From Pullulanibacillus sp. KACC 23026 (GTDB taxonomy: Bacteria; Bacillota; Bacilli; Bacillales; Sporolactobacillaceae): a stretch of DNA of 64,000 bases. How positions within the stretch are numbered: position 1 is the first letter of the stretch; the number at the start of each line of letters is the position of its first letter. Under the pieces are notes generated by a model. It was not told the origin of the DNA. It ran no database searches and worked only from the letters and a program-made list of their open reading frames with translations. This document shows positions 44,988 through 54,488 of this stretch, one piece after another. The translations under genes were made by a program, and so were the position numbers. The DNA lies in NCBI RefSeq assembly GCF_029094525.1, contig NZ_CP119107.1, positions 620,001 to 684,000 of the forward strand, read 5' to 3'.

Positions 44988-45366
44988 TATAAGAACTCCA
45001 AATCTAAATGAACTCTAATTAAAGTTTGTCCTAAAAAAATTGATTAACACATAAACAGTCCGAGGATTTGGTTATAAATGATCCGATCTAAGAGACGATT
45101 GCATTCTAAGTGATCGTTTTTTCGTATCTGCCCAACATGACGAAACAAGTCATTTCGTTTATAAAAGAACGTCCCTTAAAGTAAAGAGGTTTTCACAATC
45201 GGGACCGTTAACGGAAAAACGACAATAGAAGCCTTCAATTATTATTAGCGATTCCCACATAGATGCCAATACACGTCAATGTCAAACAACTCTAGATTCA
45301 TAAAATCATCTTCTCAATTAAGATGTGGTATGTTTATTTTACAATGAACATTTAAGGGGAGAATCA
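44988..45366. other. gene-free stretch between divergent genes
   Basis: About 380 bases holding the upstream regions of the membrane protein and the WYL regulator. I see no clear palindrome or RNA. Confidence 0.4.
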
Positions 45367-46314
45367 ATGAACAAAACAGACCGTTTGTTAGCGATCGTGC
45401 TGAGGTTACAACGTAAAGACGTTGTACGGGCCGTAGATTTGGCGAGCCAATTTGAAACTAGTGTGCGAACGATCTACCGTGACATCGAGGCATTGTGTGA
45501 AGCGGGTGTTCCGATAATAGGGGCCCCTGGGACAGGCTATTCTCTTATGGAAGGCTATTTCCTGCCTCCAATTAGTTTCACGGTTCCAGAAGTCGTGAGT
45601 TTGCTGATTGGAACGGACTTTATCGAACAACGATTTGATGATGATTATCGCATCAAAGCTCAAGATGCTCGGAGCAAAATTGAGGCCATTTTACCAGAGA
45701 GTGTTCTCAATGAAACCTCTCGTGTACGTAAAGCAATGCGTTTGCTCATTTCTGATAAACCGGTTACTCAGTCAAAAGAAAAAGACTATCTAGAAAAGAT
45801 ACGTCGAGCGATATTAGATGAGAGAAAAATCGGCTTTCATTATACAAAAGGACTTGCAGATTCTGAAGGGGAACGACATAGTGTTCGTACTGTTGCTCCC
45901 TATGGATTGGTGTTAGTTGAAGGATCATGGATGCTCGTAGCCCGGTGTGATTTGCGCCAAGAAATTCGTCATTTTCGCTTGTCCCGAATGACAGAATTGA
46001 TCGAGTTGAGGCAACGATTTGAATTCCCGATACAGTTTAACTTAAGCGAGTATACCCCGCTGGATGATAGACACTTACATGTCCGCCTTCGATTTAACCA
46101 TGAGGTCGCTGATAAGGTAAAGGAATCGAGCTATCATTACATAGAGGAAATGGCAGAGCATCAAGATGGACTTATTGTGGTCTTACGTGTTCGTCACTTG
46201 GACGAAGTGCTGCAATGGGTCCTTAGTTGGGGAGCCGATGCGATTGTTTTGGAGCCTGAATCATTCAGAAGTCGGATTAGTGAGGAAGCTCAAAAAATCT
46301 TAAAACGCTACTGA
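45367..46314 (+). CDS. YafY/PafC-type transcriptional regulator with HTH and WYL domain
   Basis: About 315 residues. The N-terminal HTH (KTDRLLAIVLRLQRKDVVRAVDLASQFETSVRTIYRDIEAL, residues 2-45) is followed by a wing with GAPGTGYSL. A WYL domain around residues 150-225 (RKIGFHYTKG...VAPYGLVLVEGSWMLVARC...RHFRLSRM) and a WCX-like C-terminus complete it. AAGGGGA precedes the ATG at 45367. WYL domains sense ligands or nucleic acids; this protein may control the VOC and SDR genes that follow in the same direction, though a terminator separates them. Confidence 0.88.
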   Translation: MNKTDRLLAIVLRLQRKDVVRAVDLASQFETSVRTIYRDIEALCEAGVPIIGAPGTGYSLMEGYFLPPISFTVPEVVSLLIGTDFIEQRFDDDYRIKAQDARSKIEAILPESVLNETSRVRKAMRLLISDKPVTQSKEKDYLEKIRRAILDERKIGFHYTKGLADSEGERHSVRTVAPYGLVLVEGSWMLVARCDLRQEIRHFRLSRMTELIELRQRFEFPIQFNLSEYTPLDDRHLHVRLRFNHEVADKVKESSYHYIEEMAEHQDGLIVVLRVRHLDEVLQWVLSWGADAIVLEPESFRSRISEEAQKILKRY

Positions 46315-46340
46315 CATACTGGTGTCAGTAGCGTCATTTT
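46305..46340 (+). terminator. terminator overlapping the WYL regulator stop codon
   Basis: ACGCTACTGACA and TGTCAGTAGCGT form a 12-bp perfect stem around six bases, followed by CATTTTAT. The stop codon lies in the left arm. Confidence 0.8.
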
Positions 46341-46567
46341 ATAATCGGAGTAAGTAAACATAAAGGGGTGAGAGATAATGCAAAGTAGGTCTTGCATCGG
46401 TTGGAGGAAACGGACCAATTAATTTCAATTGGATGAATTGAGCAACAGCCAGGCATCAAGCATGGTCGAGGAATCAAGTAAATCGGGCCTCTACGGAAGC
46501 TTCGCTGGTTCCGACCCAAAATATTGGATAAGATAGTGTATCGTTTATTATAGAAAGGATGGTATCT

Positions 46568-46972
46568 GTGAATTTTGCTTCTGTACGTATTATTACCGAC
46601 GACGTGGATCGTCTTGTCAATTTCTATGAAAAAGTTATGGGTGTTTCGGCAGAACGTCCTGCGCCTGTCTTTGCCGAACTCGTTGTGCCATCGTGTACCC
46701 TTGCGATCGGTCATTCGCAGACGGTGCCGCTGTTTGGGACTGGTTCCGCAGTGGCGGCCGACAATCACTCCGTCATTATTGAGTTCCGTGTCCATAATAT
46801 CGATGCCGAATACGAGCGCTTGAAACCGTTTGTAGATGAGTGGGTAAAGGAACCGACCATGATGCCATGGGGGAACCGTGCCATGTTGTTCCGTGATCCC
46901 GACGGAAACTTAGTCAACCTCTTCGAACCAGTGACTGAGGAGGCCATCAAACGGTTCAACGGAAGAAGTTGA
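46568..46972 (+). CDS. VOC/glyoxalase-fold protein
   Basis: About 134 residues with two beta-alpha-beta-beta-beta modules. VRIITDDVDRLVNFYEKVMGV opens the fold, HSVIIEFRV starts the second half, and RAMLFRDPDGNLVNLFEP is the usual ending with the metal-site Glu. AAAGGA fits the GTG at 46568; the ATG at 46559 overlaps that site. Such proteins act as dioxygenases, isomerases or antibiotic-binding resistance proteins; no specific function is readable. Confidence 0.8.
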   Translation: MNFASVRIITDDVDRLVNFYEKVMGVSAERPAPVFAELVVPSCTLAIGHSQTVPLFGTGSAVAADNHSVIIEFRVHNIDAEYERLKPFVDEWVKEPTMMPWGNRAMLFRDPDGNLVNLFEPVTEEAIKRFNGRS

Positions 46973-47288
46973 AAGAAAAGCTTGAGCGAGCCTTCCATTT
47001 GGGGCGCCGTATGAAATTTTGACGAATGTGTCGTTATCATTTGTCTGGAGGTAACATCTATCTTCGTAAGATTAAACATTAAGAAGGCTTTGAACACGAT
47101 TATCGGTGTTGTTTAAAAATGTTTATAGCACAAAATATGGAGCTTGACTTCAACTGTGGTTTAAGTCCTATAATGAGCCTGACACATCGTATCAGAGGAT
47201 TTGAGGCGTTATAGAGAATGCTGATGATCTTGTCGATAGTTATTACCTGTTTGTATCTAAATAAAATACGAAAAGGAGCTCATTAACT
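46973..47288. other. intergenic region
   Basis: About 315 bases without recognisable gene or repeat; it contains the upstream region of the SDR gene. Confidence 0.4.
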
Positions 47289-48029
47289 ATGAAAGCACTT
47301 GTCACTGGCGCAAATAAAGGAATCGGTTTCGAAATCGCTCGAAGTCTTGGAAAGCGGGGCTATGACATTCTCGTTGGGGCGCGTGATGAAGCCCGCGGGC
47401 AGGCAGCAGTCGAAAAATTTGCCGCAGAAGGCCTATCAGCGACGTTCATCAAGATTGATTTGAATGATTTAGACAGCTTACACGCAGCGGCTAAAAAGGT
47501 TAGCTCGCTCGATATTTTGGTCAATAATGCTGGAATTCCTGATAGTATCAAGCCTGGGCGCGCGGCGCTCGACCTCGCAAAGCATACCTTTGACTATACA
47601 ACTGAGGATCTACGCACGACGATGGAAACGAATTTCCTCGGCACCCATGAACTCATGAAAAATCTGCTGACAGCTCTTACAGTCAACGCGAAAATCGTCA
47701 ACATCACCGTCCCGATTTCGCCGACCGACTTTTGGCACCCGCTCGCTTATATTACGAGCAAAGCAGCACTCAATGTGATGACACTGACCTACGCTTACGA
47801 GTTCGAAAAAATGGGCAGCCATCGCCAAATTTTCGGTATCATGCCTGGCGCTGTTGCAACCGACTTGAACGGCATGGAAGCGGGTGTCCACGGCGGATTC
47901 GTCAAGTCTCCCGAAGCCGCCGGGCAAATGAGTACGGACATTATCCTGTCTGATAAAAATCAAAATGGCCAAATTATTCAGTACGATGGTAAGGTTGTTA
48001 CAGATTATGAGATTCAGCTGAGAGACTAG
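47289..48029 (+). CDS. short-chain dehydrogenase/reductase
   Basis: 246 residues. The NADP(H) site TGANKGIGFEIA (residues 7-18), the NNAG motif in DILVNNAGIP and the catalytic YITSK (Tyr and Lys) define a classical SDR. The serine region reads NITVPIS rather than the common NISS, so the active-site serine should be checked. AAAAGGAG precedes the ATG. Base composition (more GC-rich, with codons such as GCGCGC) differs from the AT-rich neighbours, hinting at transfer. Substrate unknown. Confidence 0.85.
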   Translation: MKALVTGANKGIGFEIARSLGKRGYDILVGARDEARGQAAVEKFAAEGLSATFIKIDLNDLDSLHAAAKKVSSLDILVNNAGIPDSIKPGRAALDLAKHTFDYTTEDLRTTMETNFLGTHELMKNLLTALTVNAKIVNITVPISPTDFWHPLAYITSKAALNVMTLTYAYEFEKMGSHRQIFGIMPGAVATDLNGMEAGVHGGFVKSPEAAGQMSTDIILSDKNQNGQIIQYDGKVVTDYEIQLRD

Positions 48030-48071
48030 AAACCTCAAAACTCTGTCATTGATACGACTTTGACCGTTCAC

Positions 48072-48106
48072 TTAGGGTACCCTTCCTCGGGTGCCCTAAA
48101 AATTTT
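48072..48106 (+). terminator. terminator after the SDR gene
   Basis: AGGGTACCC pairs with GGGTGCCCT with a short loop and is followed by AAAAATTTT. Confidence 0.7.
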
Positions 48107-48505
48107 GCCTCATAGCCGTTAGGGTGAACCGTATCATAAGTAACTGAGGATTTTACCCAAATGCCTCTCCTTAAGTTGGGGCGTCTAGAATAGTATCGTT
48201 TTTCTTGATGAAAGAATGTGTTATTGAACTATCAAAATAACAGGTTGACAAATTTAGGAAATCTTTTAAACTAAAAATAGTTCTATCCCCAAATTTGAAT
48301 GTTATATGATCTACACTGCAAGTCTTTACGATCTCCTATTCAGTTGCATTAACCCTCTATATTTCACACGCATTAATCCTCATTCATTTTCAATTCCTTT
48401 AGATGTACAAAACAGTTTCTATTATCAAATTTATTTGGTTAAGTTTTATTCCTAATCGTTCTAAAGTGTACTAGCGACAAAATTATTTGGTAGGAGAGGG
48501 ATGCT
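48107..48505. other. gene-free stretch
   Basis: About 400 AT-rich bases before the nuclease-like gene; no repeat or RNA recognised. Confidence 0.4.
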
Positions 48506-49171
48506 ATGGGATTTGAAGAAGAATACCAAGCCTTTATAGATGCCCACTTGCAGGCAAGAACCGGTGAACGACTGCGGCGCTTACAAGAGGGACATCAACA
48601 AGCTGAAGTTTTGTTTTTGAAGCAAGTGTGGTGGCCTTTATTTCACCATTTTCAGTATCTTCATCCAGAATATGAAGTCGATGATTTCAAAGATGGCAAA
48701 CGATATTTGGATTTTGCTTATATTCGTCCCGCGATTCGGATTTGCCTTGAAATCGATGGGTACGGCCCTCACTTAAAGAACATAAGCAGATGGCAATTTA
48801 CCGACAACCTGGAACGTCAAAACCAGCTGGTGATTGACGGATGGACCGTGATTCGTTTTTCATATGATCAAGTTAAAGAGAAGCCTCGCCGTTGTCAACA
48901 GATTGTTCAGCAAGTGATTGGCCGATGGTTGGGGGATGAACTGGATCATACATCATTGTCCTTTGTCGAAAAGGAAGTGCTTCGGTTAGCGATCCGGAAG
49001 GGAGAAGCCATATTCCCTAAAGAAGTCGAGAAGTATTTGAAGTTAAGTGACAAAACGGTAAAAAAGGTAATTTCTCGATTAGTCGATAAAAAGATGCTGA
49101 TTCCCGCATCTGGAAATGTGAGGGTTCGCTCTTATCGGGTAGGGGATCAAGTTAATCACCCGATCCAATAA
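48506..49171 (+). CDS. PD-(D/E)XK-like endonuclease (DUF559-type) with C-terminal winged helix
   Basis: 221 residues. The middle region reads KRYLDFAYIRPAIRICLEIDGYGPH and then RQNQLVIDGWTVIRFSYDQV, the pattern of very-short-patch/DUF559-type nucleases: D in the first strand, E-I-D in the second and Q/R residues in the following helix. The last 80 residues (FVEKEVLRLAIRKGEAIFPKEVEKYLKLSDKTVKKVISRLVDKKML) form a winged helix-turn-helix. GGAGAGGG precedes the ATG. A palindrome array starts at its stop codon. DNA cleavage at specific sites is plausible; the true target is unknown. Confidence 0.7.
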   Translation: MGFEEEYQAFIDAHLQARTGERLRRLQEGHQQAEVLFLKQVWWPLFHHFQYLHPEYEVDDFKDGKRYLDFAYIRPAIRICLEIDGYGPHLKNISRWQFTDNLERQNQLVIDGWTVIRFSYDQVKEKPRRCQQIVQQVIGRWLGDELDHTSLSFVEKEVLRLAIRKGEAIFPKEVEKYLKLSDKTVKKVISRLVDKKMLIPASGNVRVRSYRVGDQVNHPIQ

Positions 49172-49366
49172 AAATAGACGGAGAAATTTCCCCTATTTAG
49201 TAAATAGCATTGAAAAGAGCCAAAATAGACGGAGGAATTCCGGCTATTGACTCAAAAGAACGGTGAAATGGGTAATTTTGCTTTGAATAGACGGAAAATC
49301 TCCCCTTATATCCCCCCGAAACGAGCTCCATTCTGTATCTAACCGGAAAATTTCCGCTTATTTTTA
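49172..49366. repeat. array of AGACGGA/AAGCGGA palindromes after the nuclease-like gene
   Basis: Units such as AAATAGACGGAGAAATTTCC, AAAATAGACGGAGGAATTCC and CCGGAAAATTTCCGCTTATT. The part 49220-49285 is a reverse-complement relative of 20565-20630, sharing the GAGTCAATAG core and its flank. Confidence 0.8.
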
Positions 49367-49469
49367 TTATCACTGGTTACTCAATTAAGGATAAGACTTC
49401 TTTTTAGGAATGAATGGACTTAAAGAAGTTTAGTTAAATGTCATTTCAACAATCGGCTAGAATGTGAAG

Positions 49470-49498
49470 TTGACAGATTGGGTTTGGAAATATAAAAT
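49470..49498 (+). promoter_or_regulatory. sigma-A promoter of the TetR-ABC operon
   Basis: TTGACA and TAAAAT are 17 bases apart; the -10 overlaps the left end of the large palindrome. Confidence 0.7.
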
Positions 49499-49528
49499 GA
49501 ACGCATTCATATATGAATGCGTTCATTT
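49495..49528 (+). promoter_or_regulatory. 34-bp perfect palindrome, TetR operator
   Basis: Each arm reads AAATGAACGCATTCATA; the two arms are exact reverse complements with no gap. Position between the promoter and the TetR start makes autorepression very likely. Confidence 0.9.
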
Positions 49529-49547
49529 TTTTAAGAGGATGAAGCTT

Positions 49548-50165
49548 GTGAGTAATCTTAGAGAAAAAAGGAAACTCGAAAATCAAAAAAAAATAATTCG
49601 CGCTGCTCGTCATCTCTTTTCAGGAAAGGGTTTTCAACAGACCACAATTTCCGAAATAGCAAGCGAAGCCCAAGTAGGGGTAGGAACCATTTATAACTAT
49701 TATGCTTCTAAAGGCGTTCTTTTATTTGCCGTTTTTTCGGAGGACATGGAACATATGAGAGAAAGGAGTGAGCAAAGTGTTGATTTGAATAGTGGAAATG
49801 TTGTGGAGCTTCTTTTGGAGATAATGAAGGGTGCTATGGTGTTTTTTGAAATGTACCCTAAAAGATTTTGGAGGGAAATTCTGCATGTCATGACAGAAGA
49901 AACCGAAGAGATGATCACTCTGCGACAGGGCTTATTTGGATTTGACCAGGAAGTCATCTCATGGGTGGAAACCATTATAAAAGAACATTCTTTTTGTTTT
50001 AGAATACCTGTTGACAGCAAAATGGCGAGTCAGTCTTTGTATGGCTCCATGATAATGTTGGCGTTGTTTTTTATTTATGATGATGACATGACCTATGAAC
50101 AATTATTAAGTCAGATCGAGCATCATATACAATTTATTTTTTTAGGGAAATTAAACGAGTCATAA
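49548..50165 (+). CDS. TetR-family repressor
   Basis: About 205 residues. The N-terminal HTH includes IIRAARHLFSGKGFQQTTISEIASEAQVGVGTIYNYYASKGVLL, textbook TetR. The GTG start at 49548 fits AAGAGGA 8 bases upstream; ATG 49539 overlaps that site and earlier starts run through the operator. The C-terminal ligand domain is helical and unassigned. It is followed after 17 bases by an ABC ATPase and an FtsX-type permease, which it presumably represses until a compound binds. Confidence 0.92.
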   Translation: MSNLREKRKLENQKKIIRAARHLFSGKGFQQTTISEIASEAQVGVGTIYNYYASKGVLLFAVFSEDMEHMRERSEQSVDLNSGNVVELLLEIMKGAMVFFEMYPKRFWREILHVMTEETEEMITLRQGLFGFDQEVISWVETIIKEHSFCFRIPVDSKMASQSLYGSMIMLALFFIYDDDMTYEQLLSQIEHHIQFIFLGKLNES

Positions 50166-50182
50166 CAATGGGGAGGGGTTAG

Positions 50183-50881
50183 ATGGTTTTAATTGCACAA
50201 ACTATTAACAAAGTGTATAAAAGCGGGAAGACCGAGTTTCAAGCTTTAACCAATGTCAACTTGGCTATTAAAAAGGGTGAAATCGTGGTCATTCTTGGAC
50301 CTTCTGGTTCAGGAAAGTCCACATTATTGAACGCTATTGGCGGGATAGATCGGATTGATCACGGTGAGATTTGGGTAGAAGATCAGTTGCTCACTAAAAT
50401 GAATTCAAAACAACTAGTGGCGTACAGACGTAATGTGGTTGGCTTTGTTTTTCAAATGTATAACCTGATTCCAAATCTAACGGTATACGAAAATATTGAA
50501 CTCGCAGCTAAAATTAGTGAAACCCCGCTATCGATTAAAGACATGATCAAAGCGGTTGGACTTGAGGGAATGGATAATCGTTTCCCAAGGGAATTAAGTG
50601 GTGGACAACAGCAACGGGTTTCCATTGCGCGTGCGATTGTTAAAAACCCAAGACTACTATTGTGTGACGAACCAACAGGTGCTCTTGATTCAATGACCTC
50701 CAAAGATATCCTTTCCTTAATCAAAAAGATAAATGAAATCTATAACACGACAATCCTTATCATAACCCACAATCAAGCGATTAGTCAGATGGCAGACCGT
50801 GTGATTACTCTCAAGGATGGTCGTGTCGAGACGGATCATGTAAATAAAGAGAAGCTGGACCCGGAAAGGATTGAGTGGTAA
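50183..50881 (+). CDS. ABC transporter ATP-binding protein (MacB/LolD type)
   Basis: 232 residues. Walker [19 protein letters not shown]-loop [18 protein letters not shown], signature [16 protein letters not shown], Walker [14 protein letters not shown] and the His switch IITHN are complete. The [15 protein letters not shown] wording is typical of ATPases that pair with FtsX-like permeases. GGGGAGGGG precedes the ATG. The stop overlaps the permease ATG by one base. Confidence 0.93.
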   Translation: MVLIAQTINKVYKSGKTEFQALTNVNLAIKKGEIVVILGPSGSGKSTLLNAIGGIDRIDHGEIWVEDQLLTKMNSKQLVAYRRNVVGFVFQMYNLIPNLTVYENIELAAKISETPLSIKDMIKAVGLEGMDNRFPRELSGGQQQRVSIARAIVKNPRLLLCDEPTGALDSMTSKDILSLIKKINEIYNTTILIITHNQAISQMADRVITLKDGRVETDHVNKEKLDPERIEW

Positions 50882-53106
50882 TGACATTGGGTAATAAACT
50901 TTTTCGAACGATTTTAGAAAAAAAAGCCCAGTACTTATCCGCGTGGGTTCTTGTTGTCATAAGTTCCACACTCTTCTACTCGTGTACAGTTGCGGGTGCA
51001 AATTTAATTGACAATTTGAATCAATTTTTCACATCTCACCATGTAGAAGACGCGAGCTTTATTGTGCAAAAACCAATCCAAAATTTAACTGAGATTGAGA
51101 AAAAGTATGGGGTGACCATTGAACCACGTCATTCTGTCGATCTTCGCTTGGGCCAAAATACGACCATCCGTTTAATTAATGCGACCAAAACAATAGATCA
51201 CTATGAAGTGACGAAAGGAACACCTCTTCAAAATAACCATGATATTCTTCTGGATCCAGGCTTTGCGAAATCCCATCATTATAAAATAGGCGATTATTTA
51301 ACTCTGGGTGGAGAAACCTTTACTATTACAGGAACGATGGCTGTCCCTGATTATATTTATCCGCTTCAGTCTGTTTCGGGATATTTTAAAAATCCAAAGG
51401 TTTTTGGAATTGGAGTGGTAAAAGAAGCCGTTTTAAATAATTTGCCAAATGAGCATCCGTACTATAGTATCCGGCTTAACGGAACAGACAAGGCGGCACT
51501 TAAAAAAGAGTTGAATAACGATAACCACGTTGTTCAATGGATCGATAGAAAGGATAATAACCGTATTTCTTTTATAAAAGGCGATATTTCTGGGATTAAA
51601 GAAATGGGAGAAACATTCCCAATCGGTATTTTGCTCATTACCATTGTCATTATTCTAATTCTGCTTTGGCGCATGATTAAGAAGGAATATGTTCAAGTCG
51701 GGACACTCTATGCGTTAGGTTTTACCAAATTTGAAATTCTTCGACATTATCTATCTTATTCGATTGTTTTAGCATTAGCAGGTAGTATTGTTGGGACCAT
51801 TCTAGGATGGTTTTGCCTCCCAGTTTTACTTTCTGTTTACGCTTCGTTTTATAATTTACCCGTCCTTACGATTAATCCTCATCTAAGCTATCTCTTGGTT
51901 AGCTTATTCTTACCACTCATTTTCTTTGTACCGTTAACCTATCTTTTAATCCATCGTGTTTTGAATAAGCCACCTGTTTTATTAATGAAAGGTGGTGAGA
52001 TTAAAACAAAGGTGAATCGACTAGAAAAATCCCTTGTGAGCAAACGAATGCCATTTTCAATAAAATTTATCATTCGTGAGATCCTGAGGAACATCCCACG
52101 AGTGACCTTTTTAACTGTAGGGGTCGTTTTTGCGACACTCTTACTTTTAATAGGATTTGTTATGAAAGATTCATTCGGTTATTTAATCAATCAAGACTTT
52201 AAAAATGTGTACCATTATCAGAACGAATACATCTATAATCAATTGCAAACGATCCCTCCAAAACATGGGCAAGTCGCTTCTACCGCACCTTTTACTATAA
52301 CGAACAAACAGGATCAATCCGTAACCATTACAGGGCTCCAATCTACGAATACAGCGATTCAGTTAAAAGATTTAAAAGGGCATCGTTTAACTTTTGATTC
52401 TGTTATTATAAACAAATCATTAGCGGATAAAATTGGAATTAAAGCAGGCGATACGATTTATGTTAAAAATCAGTTGAATAATCAATCATTCTCGTTAAAA
52501 ATCGAGTATATTGCCAACTCCTATCTTGGAGATATGATTTACATGCCGCTTGATCGTTTTAATCAGAAAAATCATTATCCAATAGGGTCTTATATGGAAG
52601 TCTATGCCAATCAAAACTTAAATGTGGATCCCAGTCAGCTCGCCTCGACCCTCCACACTAAAGAAACGATCGATGGATATGAACAGATCTTAAAGCCGCT
52701 AAAATATGGGGTATGTGGGATTGCTATTGTAGCGGCAATTATAGCGATAATTATTATTTACATTTTAATTTCATTATTAATCGAAGAAAACACGTTTAAA
52801 ATCTCTTTACTGAAAGTAATCGGATATGAGGATAGGCGTATTCAAAGAATGATGGTCGATTATAATTTCATTTTTGTGATCATTGGATTTCTAATTGGTA
52901 TTCCATTTACCACCTATTCAATGTCTGTGATGATGACTTCGATTATGGCAGATATGAATTTGTCAATTCCTGTTAAAATAAACGCAATAAATATAGGGAT
53001 CGGTCTATTCATTTTACTTGTTTCCTATTTTGTATCCATTCTTCTAAACCGGAGAAAACTGAACCAAATCTCAATGAAAGACGCAATTAACCGAAGTACT
53101 GAATAA
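50881..53106 (+). CDS. FtsX-like ABC transporter permease
   Basis: About 741 residues. An N-terminal membrane helix, a large outer domain (residues about 45-235), three helices (ILLITIVIILILLW region onward), a fourth near residue 415, a second outer domain, and three C-terminal helices: a duplicated FtsX arrangement. QVGTLYALGFTKFEILRHYLSYS and FKISLLKVIGYEDRRIQRMM are the two coupling loops that contact the ATPase. With the TetR gene it forms an inducible efflux or envelope-stress module. It starts at the ATG overlapping the ATPase stop. Substrate unknown. Confidence 0.9.
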   Translation: MTLGNKLFRTILEKKAQYLSAWVLVVISSTLFYSCTVAGANLIDNLNQFFTSHHVEDASFIVQKPIQNLTEIEKKYGVTIEPRHSVDLRLGQNTTIRLINATKTIDHYEVTKGTPLQNNHDILLDPGFAKSHHYKIGDYLTLGGETFTITGTMAVPDYIYPLQSVSGYFKNPKVFGIGVVKEAVLNNLPNEHPYYSIRLNGTDKAALKKELNNDNHVVQWIDRKDNNRISFIKGDISGIKEMGETFPIGILLITIVIILILLWRMIKKEYVQVGTLYALGFTKFEILRHYLSYSIVLALAGSIVGTILGWFCLPVLLSVYASFYNLPVLTINPHLSYLLVSLFLPLIFFVPLTYLLIHRVLNKPPVLLMKGGEIKTKVNRLEKSLVSKRMPFSIKFIIREILRNIPRVTFLTVGVVFATLLLLIGFVMKDSFGYLINQDFKNVYHYQNEYIYNQLQTIPPKHGQVASTAPFTITNKQDQSVTITGLQSTNTAIQLKDLKGHRLTFDSVIINKSLADKIGIKAGDTIYVKNQLNNQSFSLKIEYIANSYLGDMIYMPLDRFNQKNHYPIGSYMEVYANQNLNVDPSQLASTLHTKETIDGYEQILKPLKYGVCGIAIVAAIIAIIIIYILISLLIEENTFKISLLKVIGYEDRRIQRMMVDYNFIFVIIGFLIGIPFTTYSMSVMMTSIMADMNLSIPVKINAINIGIGLFILLVSYFVSILLNRRKLNQISMKDAINRSTE

Positions 53107-53620
53107 AAATTTTAGATCATTAACAAGAAAAGGCTAACCTTAGGGGCTACACCCTCATTCCTTTTTTAACAAGGCGGTTTTCGCAAACTTTGTTGCTTTT
53201 ACTAAAGCGAAAATCGCTCGCTTTCCGCGGACAATCCACGAGTCAGCCTACTGCTTGAAATGCCGTCATAGTTCAGTTTCTCGAAATAGCTTTGTGCTGG
53301 CTTGTCCCGAGGAAGTCTAGCGGAGCATTGTCTTGTGACGCAGGGACAACAACTATTTACTTATGGAACCATACTGCATGCCTTTTTAGTGCGATTCCTT
53401 ATCTGAAAACGAGCCGAATTGTGGAGTAACTCTAATTCGCAGTTGACCTACACTATGCAAAAAGACGTTGCGTTAAAGGTATTTTCATATGGTAGAATAT
53501 AGTGAATTACTTTTGACTAACAGATGTCAGTGTATGTCTCAACGAGGTTTTCTTACTTTGAGAATTTTTTGGGGTATGCGAATAATGTAAATCACCGTTG
53601 GGGTAATGGAGGAAATAGCT
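53107..53620. repeat. repeat-rich intergenic region
   Basis: 53205-53350 contains AAATCGCTCGCTTTCCGCGG and the GCTTGTCCCGAGGAAGTCTA element also at 41.47 kb. 53391-53460 is a clear copy of the second core (CTGAAAACGAGCCGAATTGT then GGAGTAACTCTAATTCGCAG). No gene. Confidence 0.75.
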
Positions 53621-54271
53621 ATGGGAAATAATGAACTCACTCAAGGGAAAATGATGCAATTATTAGATTGGTCATATGAAAAAGTACTGAATGGATTACC
53701 TGGTACTCCAGATATATATGAGTTAGCACAAAGTTATTTAAGGAAACACTCTTCTGTACAAAAAAGTGTAGATGCTCTAATAAGGAATCAAAATACAAAG
53801 GCAGCCACATCAGGCTTTCTAACAGGATTAGGAGGCTTAATAACGTTACCTGTAACTATTCCAGTTAATATTAGCTCCGTCATTTACGTGCAAATGCGAA
53901 TGGTTGCTGCGATAGCTGTGATGGGTGGGTATGACCTCAAAGATGATCAGGTGAGAACATTGGTTTATGTTGCTCTTGCTGGGAATAGTGCTGTTGATAT
54001 ACTAAAACAAGCAGGAATTGATATAGGGAAAAAGGTGGCAGTCGCAGCTATTAAAAAAATACCGGGAACGGTGATTACCAAAATTAATCAAAAGGTCGGA
54101 TTTCGACTTTTAACGAAATTCGGTGAAAAAGGGGCTGTTAATTTAGTTAAGATTGTACCTGTTGCTGGTGGAATTATAGGTGGAGCAGTAGATTTGGGTT
54201 CTACAAGAACAGTTGGAAAGGTAGCAAAGAAAGTCTTTATTTACAAGGAAGAAAAAATTGAATTGAGCTAA
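53621..54271 (+). CDS. EcsC-family protein
   Basis: About 216 residues. GFLTGLGGLITLPVTIPVNISSVIYVQMRMVAAIA and the Gly-rich hydrophobic stretches IVPVAGGIIGGAVDLGSTRTVGKVAKKVF are diagnostic of EcsC. GGAGG places the start at 53621; an ATG 15 bases earlier overlaps that site. EcsC is the third, poorly understood protein of the Bacillus Ecs locus; here no ecsAB gene is adjacent, so this is an orphan copy. It probably associates with the membrane. Next to it are a decayed coiled-coil gene and the helicase-HEPN gene, so a defence-island origin is possible but unproven. Confidence 0.88.
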   Translation: MGNNELTQGKMMQLLDWSYEKVLNGLPGTPDIYELAQSYLRKHSSVQKSVDALIRNQNTKAATSGFLTGLGGLITLPVTIPVNISSVIYVQMRMVAAIAVMGGYDLKDDQVRTLVYVALAGNSAVDILKQAGIDIGKKVAVAAIKKIPGTVITKINQKVGFRLLTKFGEKGAVNLVKIVPVAGGIIGGAVDLGSTRTVGKVAKKVFIYKEEKIELS

Positions 54272-54488
54272 AGAATAGTTTAAGTAAACGGTTATTTTAC
54301 ATAAGGATTTGGACGGCGCACCACCTAACATCTCCATTATAAAGGACTTTTTCTTTGCATAAATAAAGATTTGTGAATATTGTTATTTTTTAATAGTGCA
54401 ATTTAATTAATGCAACACTAGTGATACTTTATAGATATTTAATGGATGGTATAATAGGATCAAGAACAATTGGACGGGGGAGGAATTT
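54272..54488. other. short AT-rich intergenic region
   Basis: Contains ATGGTATAATAGG near 54445, a fair -10 for the coiled-coil pseudogene. Confidence 0.35.

Noticed and set aside
46334-46795. 153-codon minus-strand frame
   Set aside because: Lies mostly antisense to the VOC gene and lacks a start site; plus-strand protein has clear domain motifs.
47610-48071. 153-codon minus-strand frame
   Set aside because: Antisense to the SDR gene, whose motifs are intact.
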